Assembly (NCBI RefSeq): GCF_002013895.1
Contig: NZ_MAFQ01000021.1
Span: forward strand, 1-64,000
Source of the DNA: Mycobacteroides franklinii
GTDB lineage: Bacteria > Actinomycetota > Actinomycetes > Mycobacteriales > Mycobacteriaceae
Direction of reading: 5' to 3'
Length of the DNA stretch: 64,000 nucleotides
Positions 1 through 8,738 of this stretch are shown piece after piece. The notes beneath the pieces are model-generated. The model was not told where the DNA came from, searched no databases, and saw only the letters and a list, made by a program, of their open reading frames with translations. The position numbers and the translations under genes are program-made. Numbering within the stretch: position 1 is the first letter of the stretch; every line of letters starts with the position of its first letter.

Positions 1-49
1 CCTCCAAGTGAGCAAGGGCAACGATGCCCCCGTTCGGGAGGAACCCGCA

Positions 50-2017
50 GTGACCACGGCAAAGCGTCGAAGCGCCCAGGTTGTCCTACCGGCAGCCGAT
101 ACCTCACTGGCCGGTGGCGGCCTGGCCGAACAATGGACGGCGGTGGCCGACGGTCCCAGCCGATACCCGCGCGTCGCGTTCACCCCCAATGTGTCGATAC
201 CGCTCGCCGACGGCACGGTGCTCAAGGCTCAGGTGTTTCGTCCGGCGCATGCCGACGGTACCCCGGTGACCGATCGGGTACCGGTGCTGTTCAACCTGAC
301 CCCGTATAACAAGTCGGTCACCCACCTGGCTGCCTGGCTACTGCGTGGACTGCGGCGGTTCGGTATCACCGTGCCGGCCACCCCGCCGAAGAATCCGCGG
401 TTGTTCGAGCTCGCGGAACTCGCGCGAGCCCTTCCCGGCGGCGGCCTCGCTACGTTCGGGGTGAACGACGCACTCGTCCGCAGCGGATACGCACAGGTGG
501 TCGTCGATGTCCGCGGCACTGGCGCCTCCACGGGGGATTGGGGGATGCTCAACGATGTCGAGCAGCGCGACACCAACGAGGTGGTCGCGTGGGCGCGGGC
601 GCAGCCCTGGTGCGATGGCTCGGTCGGCATGTACGGGATCTCCTACTGCTCGATCAACGCCCTACAGGCCGCGGGCAATCAGGTTCCGGGGCTTGGCGCG
701 GTATTCGCGGTGGAGCCAGTGAGTGATATCTCCCGGGACCTCATGAAAACCGGTGGGGCGCAGACATTCTTCATGCCCTTCTGGATGCTGGCGGTGGCCC
801 TGGCCAAATGGCTGCCGTCGCCTTCTGATGTGGCACGTGGAGGCATCGGGCCGGCCTGGTTCGCCGCGCGGTTGCGAGCGCCGCTCAATCGTGTGATCCG
901 GTACATCTTCGAGGGGTTGCGTGGCCGGGGCGCACTGATCGACAACGACGAATACTTCCAGCAAGTCAGCCCCCGATTCGAGGACATCGAGATACCGACC
1001 TTCGTGTACGGGGCATGGGACGACATCTTCGGTCCTGCGGCACTGCGTATCCATCGCCGAACCTGGTTGCCGGGCGGCAAGTTCCAGGTCGTCATCAACG
1101 AGGGGTATCACGGTTCTCCCGGCGCGCAGCTCGGACGCCCGGGCGGCCCGCCCCGGCTCGATGTGTTGCAGCGTGCGTGGTTTGACAAGTGGCTCAAGGG
1201 CATTGACAACGGAATCGAGGGCTACGGCCCGGTCACATTGCAACAGCAGAACGGTGGCTGGCACACCCTGGACACCTATCCGCGGCCCGAGGCCGTGCCG
1301 CAGCGGTTCTATCTGGACGCGGAACCTTCCGGGTTCGCGGCGCACACTGCCTTTGACGGGTCGCTGGGTGGGGCCGCGCCGCGGGGCCGGACCGAGCACC
1401 TGCTGCACCGGCGGCTGGGTCTGCTGAAGTCGCCCACGACCTCCCGGCTGACGGCCGGTATGACCGCGGCACTGGGCACCCCGGGGCTCAAGGACTCGCG
1501 GTACTTCGAGCGCGGCGCGCTGACCTTCACCAGTACCGCCGCTGCGGAACCATGGGTCATTTCCGGTCCGCTCAATCTTCATCTGTGCACCAAAGCGATG
1601 GGTACAGAGGCATTTTGGGTTGTTTCAGTGACGGATGTGGCTCCCGATGGGTTTTCCCGGATGCTTGCCGAAGGTGCCCTACTGGCATCGCGACGTGGCG
1701 TGGACGAGGGCAAGAGTCTGCGGAGCGCCGACGGCGACTATCTGTCGCCCTGGCACCCCACCGCCAAGGGGCACAAGCTTCCGGTTGAGCCCGGCGTGCC
1801 GATAATTCTCGATATCGATCTGACCGAGGTTGATGCGGTGATAGAGACGGGGCATCGGCTACGGGTCGTCATCTCGGCGGCCAGTCTGCCGCGGTACATT
1901 CCGTCGATTCCCGAGCTGTGGGCGAGTCGTCACGGCCAGTCGGTAATTCTCGACCCCGGCGCACCGAGCTACCTGGTGGCGCCGGTAGTCGAGGGGGCTC
2001 ATTTCGGGGCCGCGTAG
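50..2017 (+). CDS. CocE/NonD family alpha/beta hydrolase
   Basis: Predicted serine hydrolase of the CocE/X-Pro dipeptidyl-peptidase S15 family, acting on ester or acyl-amide substrates that cannot be named from sequence. The alpha/beta-hydrolase core carries a nucleophile elbow GISYCS (Ser198), an acid in YGAWDD (Asp324/325) and a His in EGYHGS (His354). The C-terminal third resembles the jelly-roll domain of X-Pro peptidases, ending around RLRVVISAASLPRYIP. I chose the GTG at 50 because GGGAGG at 36-41 is well spaced before it; an in-frame GTG at 8 has no such site. The length of 655 residues fits the family. It stands alone upstream of the desaturase. The family call is firm, the substrate unknown. 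Confidence 0.82.
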   Translation: MTTAKRRSAQVVLPAADTSLAGGGLAEQWTAVADGPSRYPRVAFTPNVSIPLADGTVLKAQVFRPAHADGTPVTDRVPVLFNLTPYNKSVTHLAAWLLRGLRRFGITVPATPPKNPRLFELAELARALPGGGLATFGVNDALVRSGYAQVVVDVRGTGASTGDWGMLNDVEQRDTNEVVAWARAQPWCDGSVGMYGISYCSINALQAAGNQVPGLGAVFAVEPVSDISRDLMKTGGAQTFFMPFWMLAVALAKWLPSPSDVARGGIGPAWFAARLRAPLNRVIRYIFEGLRGRGALIDNDEYFQQVSPRFEDIEIPTFVYGAWDDIFGPAALRIHRRTWLPGGKFQVVINEGYHGSPGAQLGRPGGPPRLDVLQRAWFDKWLKGIDNGIEGYGPVTLQQQNGGWHTLDTYPRPEAVPQRFYLDAEPSGFAAHTAFDGSLGGAAPRGRTEHLLHRRLGLLKSPTTSRLTAGMTAALGTPGLKDSRYFERGALTFTSTAAAEPWVISGPLNLHLCTKAMGTEAFWVVSVTDVAPDGFSRMLAEGALLASRRGVDEGKSLRSADGDYLSPWHPTAKGHKLPVEPGVPIILDIDLTEVDAVIETGHRLRVVISAASLPRYIPSIPELWASRHGQSVILDPGAPSYLVAPVVEGAHFGAA

Positions 2018-2039
2018 TCCTCACAAATTCACCTATCTC

Positions 2040-2076
2040 TAACCTACTTTTGCGTAACTTACGGTACCGTAGGTTA
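2040..2076. promoter_or_regulatory. Palindromic operator plus extra half-site upstream of the desaturase
   Basis: Positions 2055-2076 form a 22-bp palindrome: left half TAACTTACGGT, right half ACCGTAGGTTA, with one mismatched pair. A further half-site TAACCTAC lies at 2040-2047, identical to the reverse complement of the right arm. The block sits directly before the desaturase start region and is typical of a TetR-type dimer operator. A lipid-responsive desaturase regulator such as DesR/MadR is an obvious candidate ligand, but that is inference. Confidence 0.6.
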
Positions 2077-2112
2077 GGGGTCGCGGTTATGCCGCAGAGA
2101 GAGGTGGACGAG

Positions 2113-3033
2113 ATGGTGACTGGACTGCAAACACGACTACTCACCGAGCTGGAGCCCGTCGTCGAGGCGAATCTCGAACGGCACCTCGGTGTTGCGAAGC
2201 CATGGGCCCCACACGATTACGTGCCCTGGAGCCGGGGCAGGGACTTTGCCTTCCTGGGGGGCGAGGATTGGAAACCGGAGGACAGCCCACTCGATCCGAT
2301 TGCCCAGGCGGCTCTGGTGGTCAACCTGCTCACCGAAGACAACCTGCCGTCATATCACCGTGAAATCGCCACGCGGTTCGGTCGGGACGGGGCATGGGGA
2401 ACATGGGTGGGGCAATGGACCGCCGAAGAAGGCCGGCACAGCATCGCGCTTCGCGACTACCTGGTCGTGACGCGCGGTGTCGACCCGGCCAATCTCGAAG
2501 CGATGCGCATGGCGCACACGGTGGCCGGCTACGACTCCGGGGACAAGACCCCTCTGGAGGCACTGGCCTACGTGTCGTTCCAGGAGCTCGCCACGCGGAT
2601 ATCCCATCGCAACACGGGAAAGGCCTCGGGTTGCCCGATCGCCGACCAGCTGCTGGCCCGGGTCGCGCTGGACGAGAACCTACATATGGTCTTCTACCGC
2701 AACCTCATGGCGGCCGCGTTCGATATCGAGCCCGATGCCGCGATGCAGGCTATCTGCAAAGAGATCGTCGGATTCGCGATGCCGGGCATGGGAATGGAAG
2801 GCTTCGCGCAGAACGCGGTAGCCATTGCCAAGGCCGGAATCTATGACCTGCGCATCCATCATGACGACGTCCTGCAACCCATCCTGCGTTTCTGGCGTGT
2901 GTTCGAACGCGGCGATATCGGACCCGAGGGTGAGCAGGCTCGCGAGACCCTCGCGAGATTCCTTGCCGCCGTGGATGAACGCGCAAAGTTCTACGAGGAG
3001 AAGGCGGCGATGCGCGCCGCGGCGCGGGTGTAG
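2113..3033 (+). CDS. Acyl-ACP desaturase, DesA1-like
   Basis: Soluble diiron acyl-[acyl-carrier-protein] desaturase that would introduce a double bond into an acyl chain, in mycobacteria feeding mycolic or unsaturated fatty acid synthesis. The ferritin-like fold is shown by two iron-ligand motifs, EEGRH (E105/E106-H109) and DENLH (D187/E188-H191). Stretches such as LTEDNLPSYHREIA and SFQELATRISHRNTGKA closely match M. tuberculosis DesA1 as I recall it. I chose ATG 2113 because the protein then starts like DesA1 and GAGAGG lies 8 bases upstream; ATG 2089 is the alternative. At 306 residues it is shorter at the C-terminus than DesA1 (about 338). Its promoter carries a palindromic operator. It converges with the helicase gene, 22 bases away. 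Confidence 0.88.
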   Translation: MVTGLQTRLLTELEPVVEANLERHLGVAKPWAPHDYVPWSRGRDFAFLGGEDWKPEDSPLDPIAQAALVVNLLTEDNLPSYHREIATRFGRDGAWGTWVGQWTAEEGRHSIALRDYLVVTRGVDPANLEAMRMAHTVAGYDSGDKTPLEALAYVSFQELATRISHRNTGKASGCPIADQLLARVALDENLHMVFYRNLMAAAFDIEPDAAMQAICKEIVGFAMPGMGMEGFAQNAVAIAKAGIYDLRIHHDDVLQPILRFWRVFERGDIGPEGEQARETLARFLAAVDERAKFYEEKAAMRAAARV

Positions 3034-3055
3034 GTGATGGCCCGCGCCGACCGGT

Positions 3056-4420
3056 TTACCGGGAGGCGCTGTTGCCGGCCCTACGGGCGGATCGCTGGCC
3101 CTGGCCCTGACGTCCCTGACTCTGACCCTGGCGACCTTGGCCCTGCCCGCCGCGCCGTGGCGTACGTGCCGGGCGTCCCTCGGCGCCGCCGCGGGGCCGC
3201 TGGCCGTTCGCCGCGGAGGAGCCGTTGGGCTTTTGCGCCGGAGCGGGTTTCACATACGGAGCAATCTCACCCACCAAGTTGGTTACCTCGGCCGAGTCGG
3301 CGGTCACCTGGCGTGGAGTGGCCTTGATGGCGGCCTTGCGTAGCAGTGCGTCGACGTCGCGGCGCTGTTCGGGCAGGACCAGTGTCACGACATCGCCGGA
3401 GCCACCGGCGCGAGCGGTCCGGCCGGACCGATGCAGGTAGGCCTTGTGCTCGGCGGGCGGATCGACATGTACGACCAACGCCACATCATCGACGTGGACG
3501 CCGCGAGCGGCGACGTCGGTAGCCACCAAGACTCGTGCGTCGCCGTTGGAGAACGCCGCCAGATTGCGATCGCGGGCGCCCTGGGACAGGTTGCCGTGCA
3601 AGTCAACTGACGGAATGCCCGACTGGGTGAGCTGATGCGCCAGCCGCTTTGCGTGATGTTTGGTACGCATGAACAAGATCCGGCGCCCGGATCCCGAAGC
3701 CAGCGTGTTGATGAGCTCGCGCTTGGCGTCAGGTCCCGCGACGGTGAAGACGTGGTGCGTCATAGCCGCGACGGGGGAGTCGGCGGAGTCGACCGAATGC
3801 TCGGCGGGGGAGTGCAGGAATCGCTTGACCAACTTATCGACATCGTTGTCCAGCGTCGCCGAGAACAGCAGGCGCTGACCGGAACTCGGTGTCGCGGCCA
3901 ATAGGCGGGTAACGACCGGCAGGAATCCGAGATCGGCCATGTGATCGGCTTCGTCCAGCACGGTGATCTCGATACCGTCCAGCGTCAGGTGACGCTGCTT
4001 GAGGAGGTCATCCAGGCGGCCCGGGCAGGCAACCACGATGTCCACACCGGCCTTGAGTGCCTGGACCTGTCGGTGCTGCGAGACTCCACCGAAGATGGTG
4101 GTGACCTTCATGCGGTAGGCGGCCGCCAGCGGTTCGATGACGGCGCTGATCTGCGTGGCCAATTCGCGAGTGGGCGCCAGCACAAGTGCCCGGGGCCGGC
4201 CCGGCACTCGCTTGCCTTGGGCGATACGTGCGACAACGGGAATGGAGAAACCAAGGGTCTTGCCACTGCCGGTCTTGCCGCGGGCCAGCACATCGCGGCC
4301 GTTGAGGGTGTCCGGCAGGGAGGCCGCCTGGATCGGGAAGGGTGCGTCGATACCGCCCTGGGCAAGGACGTCGACGAGGGCTGAGGGCACGCCGAGGGAC
4401 GCGAATGTTGTTGAAGACAT
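3056..4420 (-). CDS. rhlE: DEAD-box RNA helicase, RhlE-type
   Basis: ATP-dependent RNA helicase likely to act in ribosome assembly or mRNA turnover. The canonical motifs appear in order: Q motif FPIQAASLPD, motif I ARGKTGSGKT, Ia PTRELATQ, II DEAD (in LDEADHMADLGF), III SAT, V VATDVAARGVHVDDV and VI HRSGRTARAG. The C-terminal tail is rich in Arg, Gly and Gln with QGR repeats, a typical RNA-binding extension. ATG 4420 begins MSSTTFASLG and follows a GAAAGG sequence; an in-frame upstream start at 4465 is less likely. At 454 residues it fits RhlE. The sub-family name rests on general similarity; the helicase assignment is certain. Confidence 0.87.
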   Translation of the reverse strand: MSSTTFASLGVPSALVDVLAQGGIDAPFPIQAASLPDTLNGRDVLARGKTGSGKTLGFSIPVVARIAQGKRVPGRPRALVLAPTRELATQISAVIEPLAAAYRMKVTTIFGGVSQHRQVQALKAGVDIVVACPGRLDDLLKQRHLTLDGIEITVLDEADHMADLGFLPVVTRLLAATPSSGQRLLFSATLDNDVDKLVKRFLHSPAEHSVDSADSPVAAMTHHVFTVAGPDAKRELINTLASGSGRRILFMRTKHHAKRLAHQLTQSGIPSVDLHGNLSQGARDRNLAAFSNGDARVLVATDVAARGVHVDDVALVVHVDPPAEHKAYLHRSGRTARAGGSGDVVTLVLPEQRRDVDALLRKAAIKATPRQVTADSAEVTNLVGEIAPYVKPAPAQKPNGSSAANGQRPRGGAEGRPARTPRRGGQGQGRQGQSQGRQGQGQRSARRAGNSASR

Positions 4421-4693
4421 GAAGAATTGATGCCTTTCAAGGCTCTGAAATGGCGAGATTGCCAATGGGCAAAATCGATCGCCGTGAGAAAAGCCTGAGA
4501 TCAGCGGAGCTGACGAAAGAATGATCTACGACGCGGCGCACAGTGGCGCTTACTTACGACAGTACGGGTCGCGCCGCCGAAGAGCTAATTCGTGTGTGCC
4601 GAAACACATTGGATATTCGTCCTCTTCGGCCCCGCTCACCTGCGAAACCCGACCCATTCGCGTCGGGCGGTGCGTACCTGGCAAGGTGAGCGC

Positions 4694-5530
4694 ATGTCTC
4701 GAACCGGACCATTCGTCGTCGGCGACCGCGTGCAACTCACCGACCCCAAGGGGCGGCACTACACGATGGTGCTCGAGCCCGGTAGGGAGTTCCACACCCA
4801 CCGTGGGGCCATCGTGCACGACGGCGTCATCGGCCTTCCTGAGGGCAGTGTGGTCAAGTCCACCAATGGCGACCAGTTCCTGGTGCTCCGTCCGTTGCTG
4901 ATCGACTACGTGCTGTCGATGCCGCGCGGGGCGCAGGTGATCTACCCGAAGGACGCCGCCCAGATCGTGCACGACGGAGATATCTTCCCCGGAGCGCGGG
5001 TGCTCGAGGCGGGCGTCGGATCCGGTGCGCTCACCTGCTCGCTGCTGCGGGCGGTGGGGCCACAGGGATCGGTGATCTCTTACGAGATTCGTGAGGATCA
5101 CGCCGAACACGCTGTGCGTAACGTCACAACGTTCTTCGGGGAGCAACCCGATAACTGGGAGCTGGTTATCGGTGACCTGGCGGAGCGGTCCGCGGACGCC
5201 GGTGAAGTCGATCGGGTGGTCCTCGACATGCTGGCGCCTTGGGAGACTTTGCCCGCGGTCGCCGAATCGCTGGTGCCCGGTGGTGTACTCATCGTCTACG
5301 TCGCGACCGTCACCCAGTTGTCCCGCGTGGTCGAGGCGATGCGCGAGCAGCAATGCTGGACGGAGCCACGGTCCTGGGAGTCGCTGCAGCGCGGCTGGAA
5401 TGTGGTGGGGCTGGCGGTGCGCCCAGAGCACAGCATGCGTGGGCACACGGCATTCCTGGTGAGCGCGCGCCGTCTGGCGCCGGGCACGATCACCCCGACA
5501 CCGTTGCGGCGCAAGCGCCTGCCGACCTAG
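4694..5530 (+). CDS. trmI: tRNA (adenine-58-N1)-methyltransferase TrmI
   Basis: SAM-dependent enzyme that methylates N1 of A58 in the T loop of tRNA, as a tetramer. The N-terminal beta domain (GPFVVGDRVQLTDPKGR) is followed by a Rossmann fold whose SAM motif is VLEAGVGSGALT. The catalytic region reads VVLDMLAPWE, and YVATVTQLSR lies further on. The sequence is close to M. tuberculosis Rv2118c as I recall it, and the 278-residue length agrees. ATG 4694 is preceded by AAGGTG. The neighbour lppK, and mpa beyond it, matches the order around Rv2115c-Rv2118c. It converges with lppK, 10 bases away. Confidence 0.93.
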   Translation: MSRTGPFVVGDRVQLTDPKGRHYTMVLEPGREFHTHRGAIVHDGVIGLPEGSVVKSTNGDQFLVLRPLLIDYVLSMPRGAQVIYPKDAAQIVHDGDIFPGARVLEAGVGSGALTCSLLRAVGPQGSVISYEIREDHAEHAVRNVTTFFGEQPDNWELVIGDLAERSADAGEVDRVVLDMLAPWETLPAVAESLVPGGVLIVYVATVTQLSRVVEAMREQQCWTEPRSWESLQRGWNVVGLAVRPEHSMRGHTAFLVSARRLAPGTITPTPLRRKRLPT

Positions 5531-5540
5531 GGCTTTTCAG

Positions 5541-6125
5541 CTACGGGGTGGGTGTCGGCGCCTGCGGAGCGGGGGCTCCGGCGGGAGGTGCCTCATGCGG
5601 TGTGCCGGTACCCGCGAGTGATGTCCCGGTCTTCAACAGCAGATCGGAAGTCCGCTTCGACAACTTCCAGCCCTCGCTCTCGGGTGAGAACGACATGGGG
5701 ACCGCGAAACCGCCCATCTTGGGGCTGGGGCTGTTGATGGTGACGACGGCTTCGACGTCACCGGGGGTCTCGGTCGACCACTTCGGGTCCTTCACCGTGA
5801 ACGACAACGGCGAGAACCCGGCGTCGCCGATCGCCTTGGTGAACTTGTCGAGTTGCTCGGGGGTCGCGCCCTGAACCGCGGTGACCTTCTCGGCTCCCGG
5901 CAGATTCGGATCCGCGAGCCGATTGAGGACGTCGTTCAGGACTGCCGGATCCGGCAGTGGATGGTCGGGGGTGGCCGCGGCACCCGCGGAAGAGGCGGCG
6001 GGCGGCGTCGCCGATGAGCTGGTGGGGCTGGCCTTATCGCTTGAGCTGCTGCAGGCACTCAGCGTGAGAACGGCTGCACCGGCGGCGAGCACGACAAGGC
6101 GGGCGGCGAGGCGGTGACGGACCAT
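5541..6125 (-). CDS. lppK: Lipoprotein LppK, MTB12-like domain
   Basis: Exported lipoprotein of unknown function. A signal peptide with a basic start and hydrophobic core ends in the lipobox LSAC (lipidated Cys25), followed by a Ser/Ala/Pro-rich linker. The domain from about residue 60 (VLNDVLNRLADPNLPGAEKV ... GDAGFSPLSFTV ... EGWKLSKRTSDLLLK) matches the low-molecular-weight antigen MTB12 fold, and the tail is Pro/Ala-rich. The position between trmI and mpa matches M. tuberculosis lppK (Rv2116). It lies downstream of a second MTB12-domain gene on the same strand, 107 bases away, so the two may share a transcript. Confidence 0.85.
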   Translation of the reverse strand: MVRHRLAARLVVLAAGAAVLTLSACSSSSDKASPTSSSATPPAASSAGAAATPDHPLPDPAVLNDVLNRLADPNLPGAEKVTAVQGATPEQLDKFTKAIGDAGFSPLSFTVKDPKWSTETPGDVEAVVTINSPSPKMGGFAVPMSFSPESEGWKLSKRTSDLLLKTGTSLAGTGTPHEAPPAGAPAPQAPTPTP

Positions 6126-6232
6126 GATCTAGGAGACTCCCATTCGGCGTATCGGCTTAGTCATTCGGCCAAGTGTGGTGACGATATCGGCGAGTCAGGT
6201 GTTGGAGATCGTCCAACCCTCCTCGTTTACGT

Positions 6233-6778
6233 CTACCTTCCAGATTTACCGGATGCTGCCTGAATCAGCGAAACGGCAGACGCCTTGTTGATTTTCCAGC
6301 CGTCCTGGTTCACGAAGTTGATTTTCGTCGTGTACGCCTGGGTCTTAGGGCCGGTGATGGTGACAGCGGCTGTGGCCAGGCCAGGTCCGGTGGGTTTGAC
6401 GTCGGATACCGTGAAGGCCAGGGGTAGGAAGCCGTCACGGTTGGCGTTCTTGAAGGCGCGGTCGGCGTAGATCGCTTCCCCGGCGCCGATGCCGCCCTCG
6501 ACGAGACCGCCCTTGGCGAGGGCCGACACGCCCGGGTCGGCGAGCGAATACAGCAAACCGCTCAGTTCGTCGGATGTGGGCGTCGCGTCGGCAGGATCGG
6601 CCGGCACGTCCAGGGGAGCGTCCCAGGACGCGGGGACGATGCCGGAGGCCGTCACGATCGTTGCTGTCGGGCTAGGAGAGCTGGCTCTCGGCTCGCTCAT
6701 TGGCACTGCCGAGCCAATCGCTGCTGCGGTGAGTAAACCCAGCATGGCGACCCCCGGCATACCGGTTCGTGAGCTCAC
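6233..6778 (-). CDS. Secreted MTB12 (CFP-2)-like protein
   Basis: Small exported protein resembling the M. tuberculosis low-molecular-weight antigen MTB12/CFP-2 (Rv2376c). Shared segments include LYSLADPGVS, KGGLVEGGIG, DGFLPLAFTV and FVNQDGWKINKASAVSLIQAA. The N-terminus has a hydrophobic stretch (MLGLLTAAAIGSAV) and no lipobox Cys, so it should be released rather than lipid-anchored. I chose GTG 6778 because AAAGGA precedes it by five bases; this gives 181 residues. It is divergent from mpa and upstream of lppK, a paralogue of the same fold. The function of the family is unknown. Confidence 0.8.
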   Translation of the reverse strand: MSSRTGMPGVAMLGLLTAAAIGSAVPMSEPRASSPSPTATIVTASGIVPASWDAPLDVPADPADATPTSDELSGLLYSLADPGVSALAKGGLVEGGIGAGEAIYADRAFKNANRDGFLPLAFTVSDVKPTGPGLATAAVTITGPKTQAYTTKINFVNQDGWKINKASAVSLIQAASGKSGR

Positions 6779-6923
6779 CGTTGTCCTTTCAATCGACCTG
6801 AATGTGACGAACGCTAACAGCGTAGACATCCCAGCCAACGGGTAGACCCCGCACGGCTCGCCAATCGCCGGTAGCGTTGAAGTATCCACCGCACCAATTC
6901 TCGGTGTGGGAAAGGAGGACATC

Positions 6924-8732
6924 ATGAGTGAGTCGGAGCGTTCAGAGGCGTTCGGCACACCGGATGCCGCCGAAGTGGAGCGGCTACGCCGAGAGGTTGC
7001 CGCGCTTCGCGAACAGCTGGAAGACAGTCCTACTCACGGGCCCGGGGATTCCGCTCGCCTGCGCGACCTGAACCAGCTCGAGGCCCGCATCGATTCCCTG
7101 AACGCGCGCAACGCCAAGCTGATGGACACCCTCAAAGAGGCCCGTCAGCAGCTCCTGGCGCTGCGTGAGGAGGTCGACCGGCTGGGGCAACCGCCGAGTG
7201 GTTACGGCGTGCTGCTGGCGGTGCAGACCGACGAGACGGTCGATGTGTTCACCTCGGGCCGCAAGATGCGGGTGACCTGCTCGCCCAACATCGAGACCAG
7301 TGAGCTGCGTCGTGGTCAGACCGTCCGCCTCAATGAGGCACTCACAGTGGTCGAGGCCGGGCACTTTGAGTCAGTGGGTGAGATCAGCACCCTGCGGGAG
7401 GTGCTCGACGACGGCCATCGCGCGCTGGTGGTGGGGCATGCAGACGAAGAGCGCATCGTGTGGCTGGCCGACCCGCTGATCGCGCCCGACCTCTCCGATG
7501 TGTCCGAGGACGCTGACGGAGCTGATCTCAAGCCCCGGAAACTGCGGCCGGGCGATTCGTTGCTGGTTGATACCAAGGCGGGGTACGCCTTCGAGCGCAT
7601 CCCCAAGGCTGAGGTCGAGGACTTGGTGCTGGAGGAGGTGCCGGACGTCAGCTACAGCGACATCGGTGGCCTCACGCGCCAGATCGAGCAGATCCGCGAC
7701 GCGGTGGAGCTTCCGTTCCTGCACAAGGATCTCTACCGCGAGTACGCACTGCGCCCACCCAAGGGTGTGTTGTTGTACGGCCCGCCCGGGTGCGGAAAGA
7801 CGCTCATCGCCAAGGCCGTTGCCAACTCGCTGGCCAAGAAGATGGCAGAGCTGCGGGGCGACGACTCCCGCGAGGCCAAGTCCTACTTCCTGAACATCAA
7901 GGGCCCCGAGCTGCTCAACAAGTTCGTCGGTGAGACCGAGCGGCATATCCGCTTGATCTTCCAGCGTGCCCGCGAAAAGGCTTCCGACGGAACGCCAGTC
8001 ATCGTCTTCTTCGACGAGATGGACTCCATCTTCCGCACCCGCGGTACCGGTGTCAGCTCCGATGTGGAGACGACCGTGGTGCCCCAGCTGCTCTCCGAGA
8101 TCGACGGTGTCGAAGGCCTGGAGAACGTCATCGTCATCGGCGCTTCCAACCGTGAGGACATGATCGATCCGGCGATCCTGCGGCCGGGCCGCCTGGACGT
8201 CAAGATCAAGATCGAGCGGCCGGATGCCGAGTCGGCGCAGGACATCTTCTCCAAGTACCTCACCGAGAACCTGCCGGTCAACGAAGACGATCTCGCCGAG
8301 TTCGGTGGCGACCGCGGCCTGACCATCAAGGCCATGATCGAAAAGGTCGTGGACCGGATGTATGCCGAGATCGACGACAACCGGTTCCTGGAGGTCACCT
8401 ATGCCAACGGTGACAAGGAAGTCATGTACTTCAAGGACTTCAACTCCGGTGCCATGATCCAGAACGTCGTGGACCGCGCGAAGAAGAACGCGATCAAGGC
8501 GGTGCTGGAGAGCGGCCAGAAGGGTCTGCGGATCCAGCATCTGCTCGACTCGATCGTCGACGAGTTCGCCGAGAACGAGGATCTGCCCAACACCACCAAT
8601 CCGGATGACTGGGCCCGGATCTCGGGCAAGAAGGGCGAGCGCATCGTCTACATCCGCACGCTGGTTACCGGCAAGAGCTCGAGTGCCAGCCGGGCTATCG
8701 ACACCGAATCGAGCCTGGGTCAGTACCTGTAA
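6924..8732 (+). CDS. mpa: Proteasome ATPase Mpa (ARC)
   Basis: AAA ATPase that forms a hexameric ring, captures pupylated proteins through its N-terminal coiled coil, unfolds them and feeds them into the 20S proteasome. A coiled coil near the N-terminus (about 15-90) is followed by the OB-fold interdomain (VDVFTSGRKMRVTCSPN) and the AAA module. Walker A is GPPGCGKT (286-293), Walker B is VIVFFDEMDS, and the arginine region is DPAILRPGRLD. The C-terminus ends in QYL, the proteasome gate-opening motif. AAAGGAGG sits five bases before ATG 6924. The length of 602 residues is close to M. tuberculosis Mpa (about 609). Unlike dop and pup it stands alone, separated from them by about 10 kb. Confidence 0.97.
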   Translation: MSESERSEAFGTPDAAEVERLRREVAALREQLEDSPTHGPGDSARLRDLNQLEARIDSLNARNAKLMDTLKEARQQLLALREEVDRLGQPPSGYGVLLAVQTDETVDVFTSGRKMRVTCSPNIETSELRRGQTVRLNEALTVVEAGHFESVGEISTLREVLDDGHRALVVGHADEERIVWLADPLIAPDLSDVSEDADGADLKPRKLRPGDSLLVDTKAGYAFERIPKAEVEDLVLEEVPDVSYSDIGGLTRQIEQIRDAVELPFLHKDLYREYALRPPKGVLLYGPPGCGKTLIAKAVANSLAKKMAELRGDDSREAKSYFLNIKGPELLNKFVGETERHIRLIFQRAREKASDGTPVIVFFDEMDSIFRTRGTGVSSDVETTVVPQLLSEIDGVEGLENVIVIGASNREDMIDPAILRPGRLDVKIKIERPDAESAQDIFSKYLTENLPVNEDDLAEFGGDRGLTIKAMIEKVVDRMYAEIDDNRFLEVTYANGDKEVMYFKDFNSGAMIQNVVDRAKKNAIKAVLESGQKGLRIQHLLDSIVDEFAENEDLPNTTNPDDWARISGKKGERIVYIRTLVTGKSSSASRAIDTESSLGQYL

Positions 8733-8738
8733 GACGCC

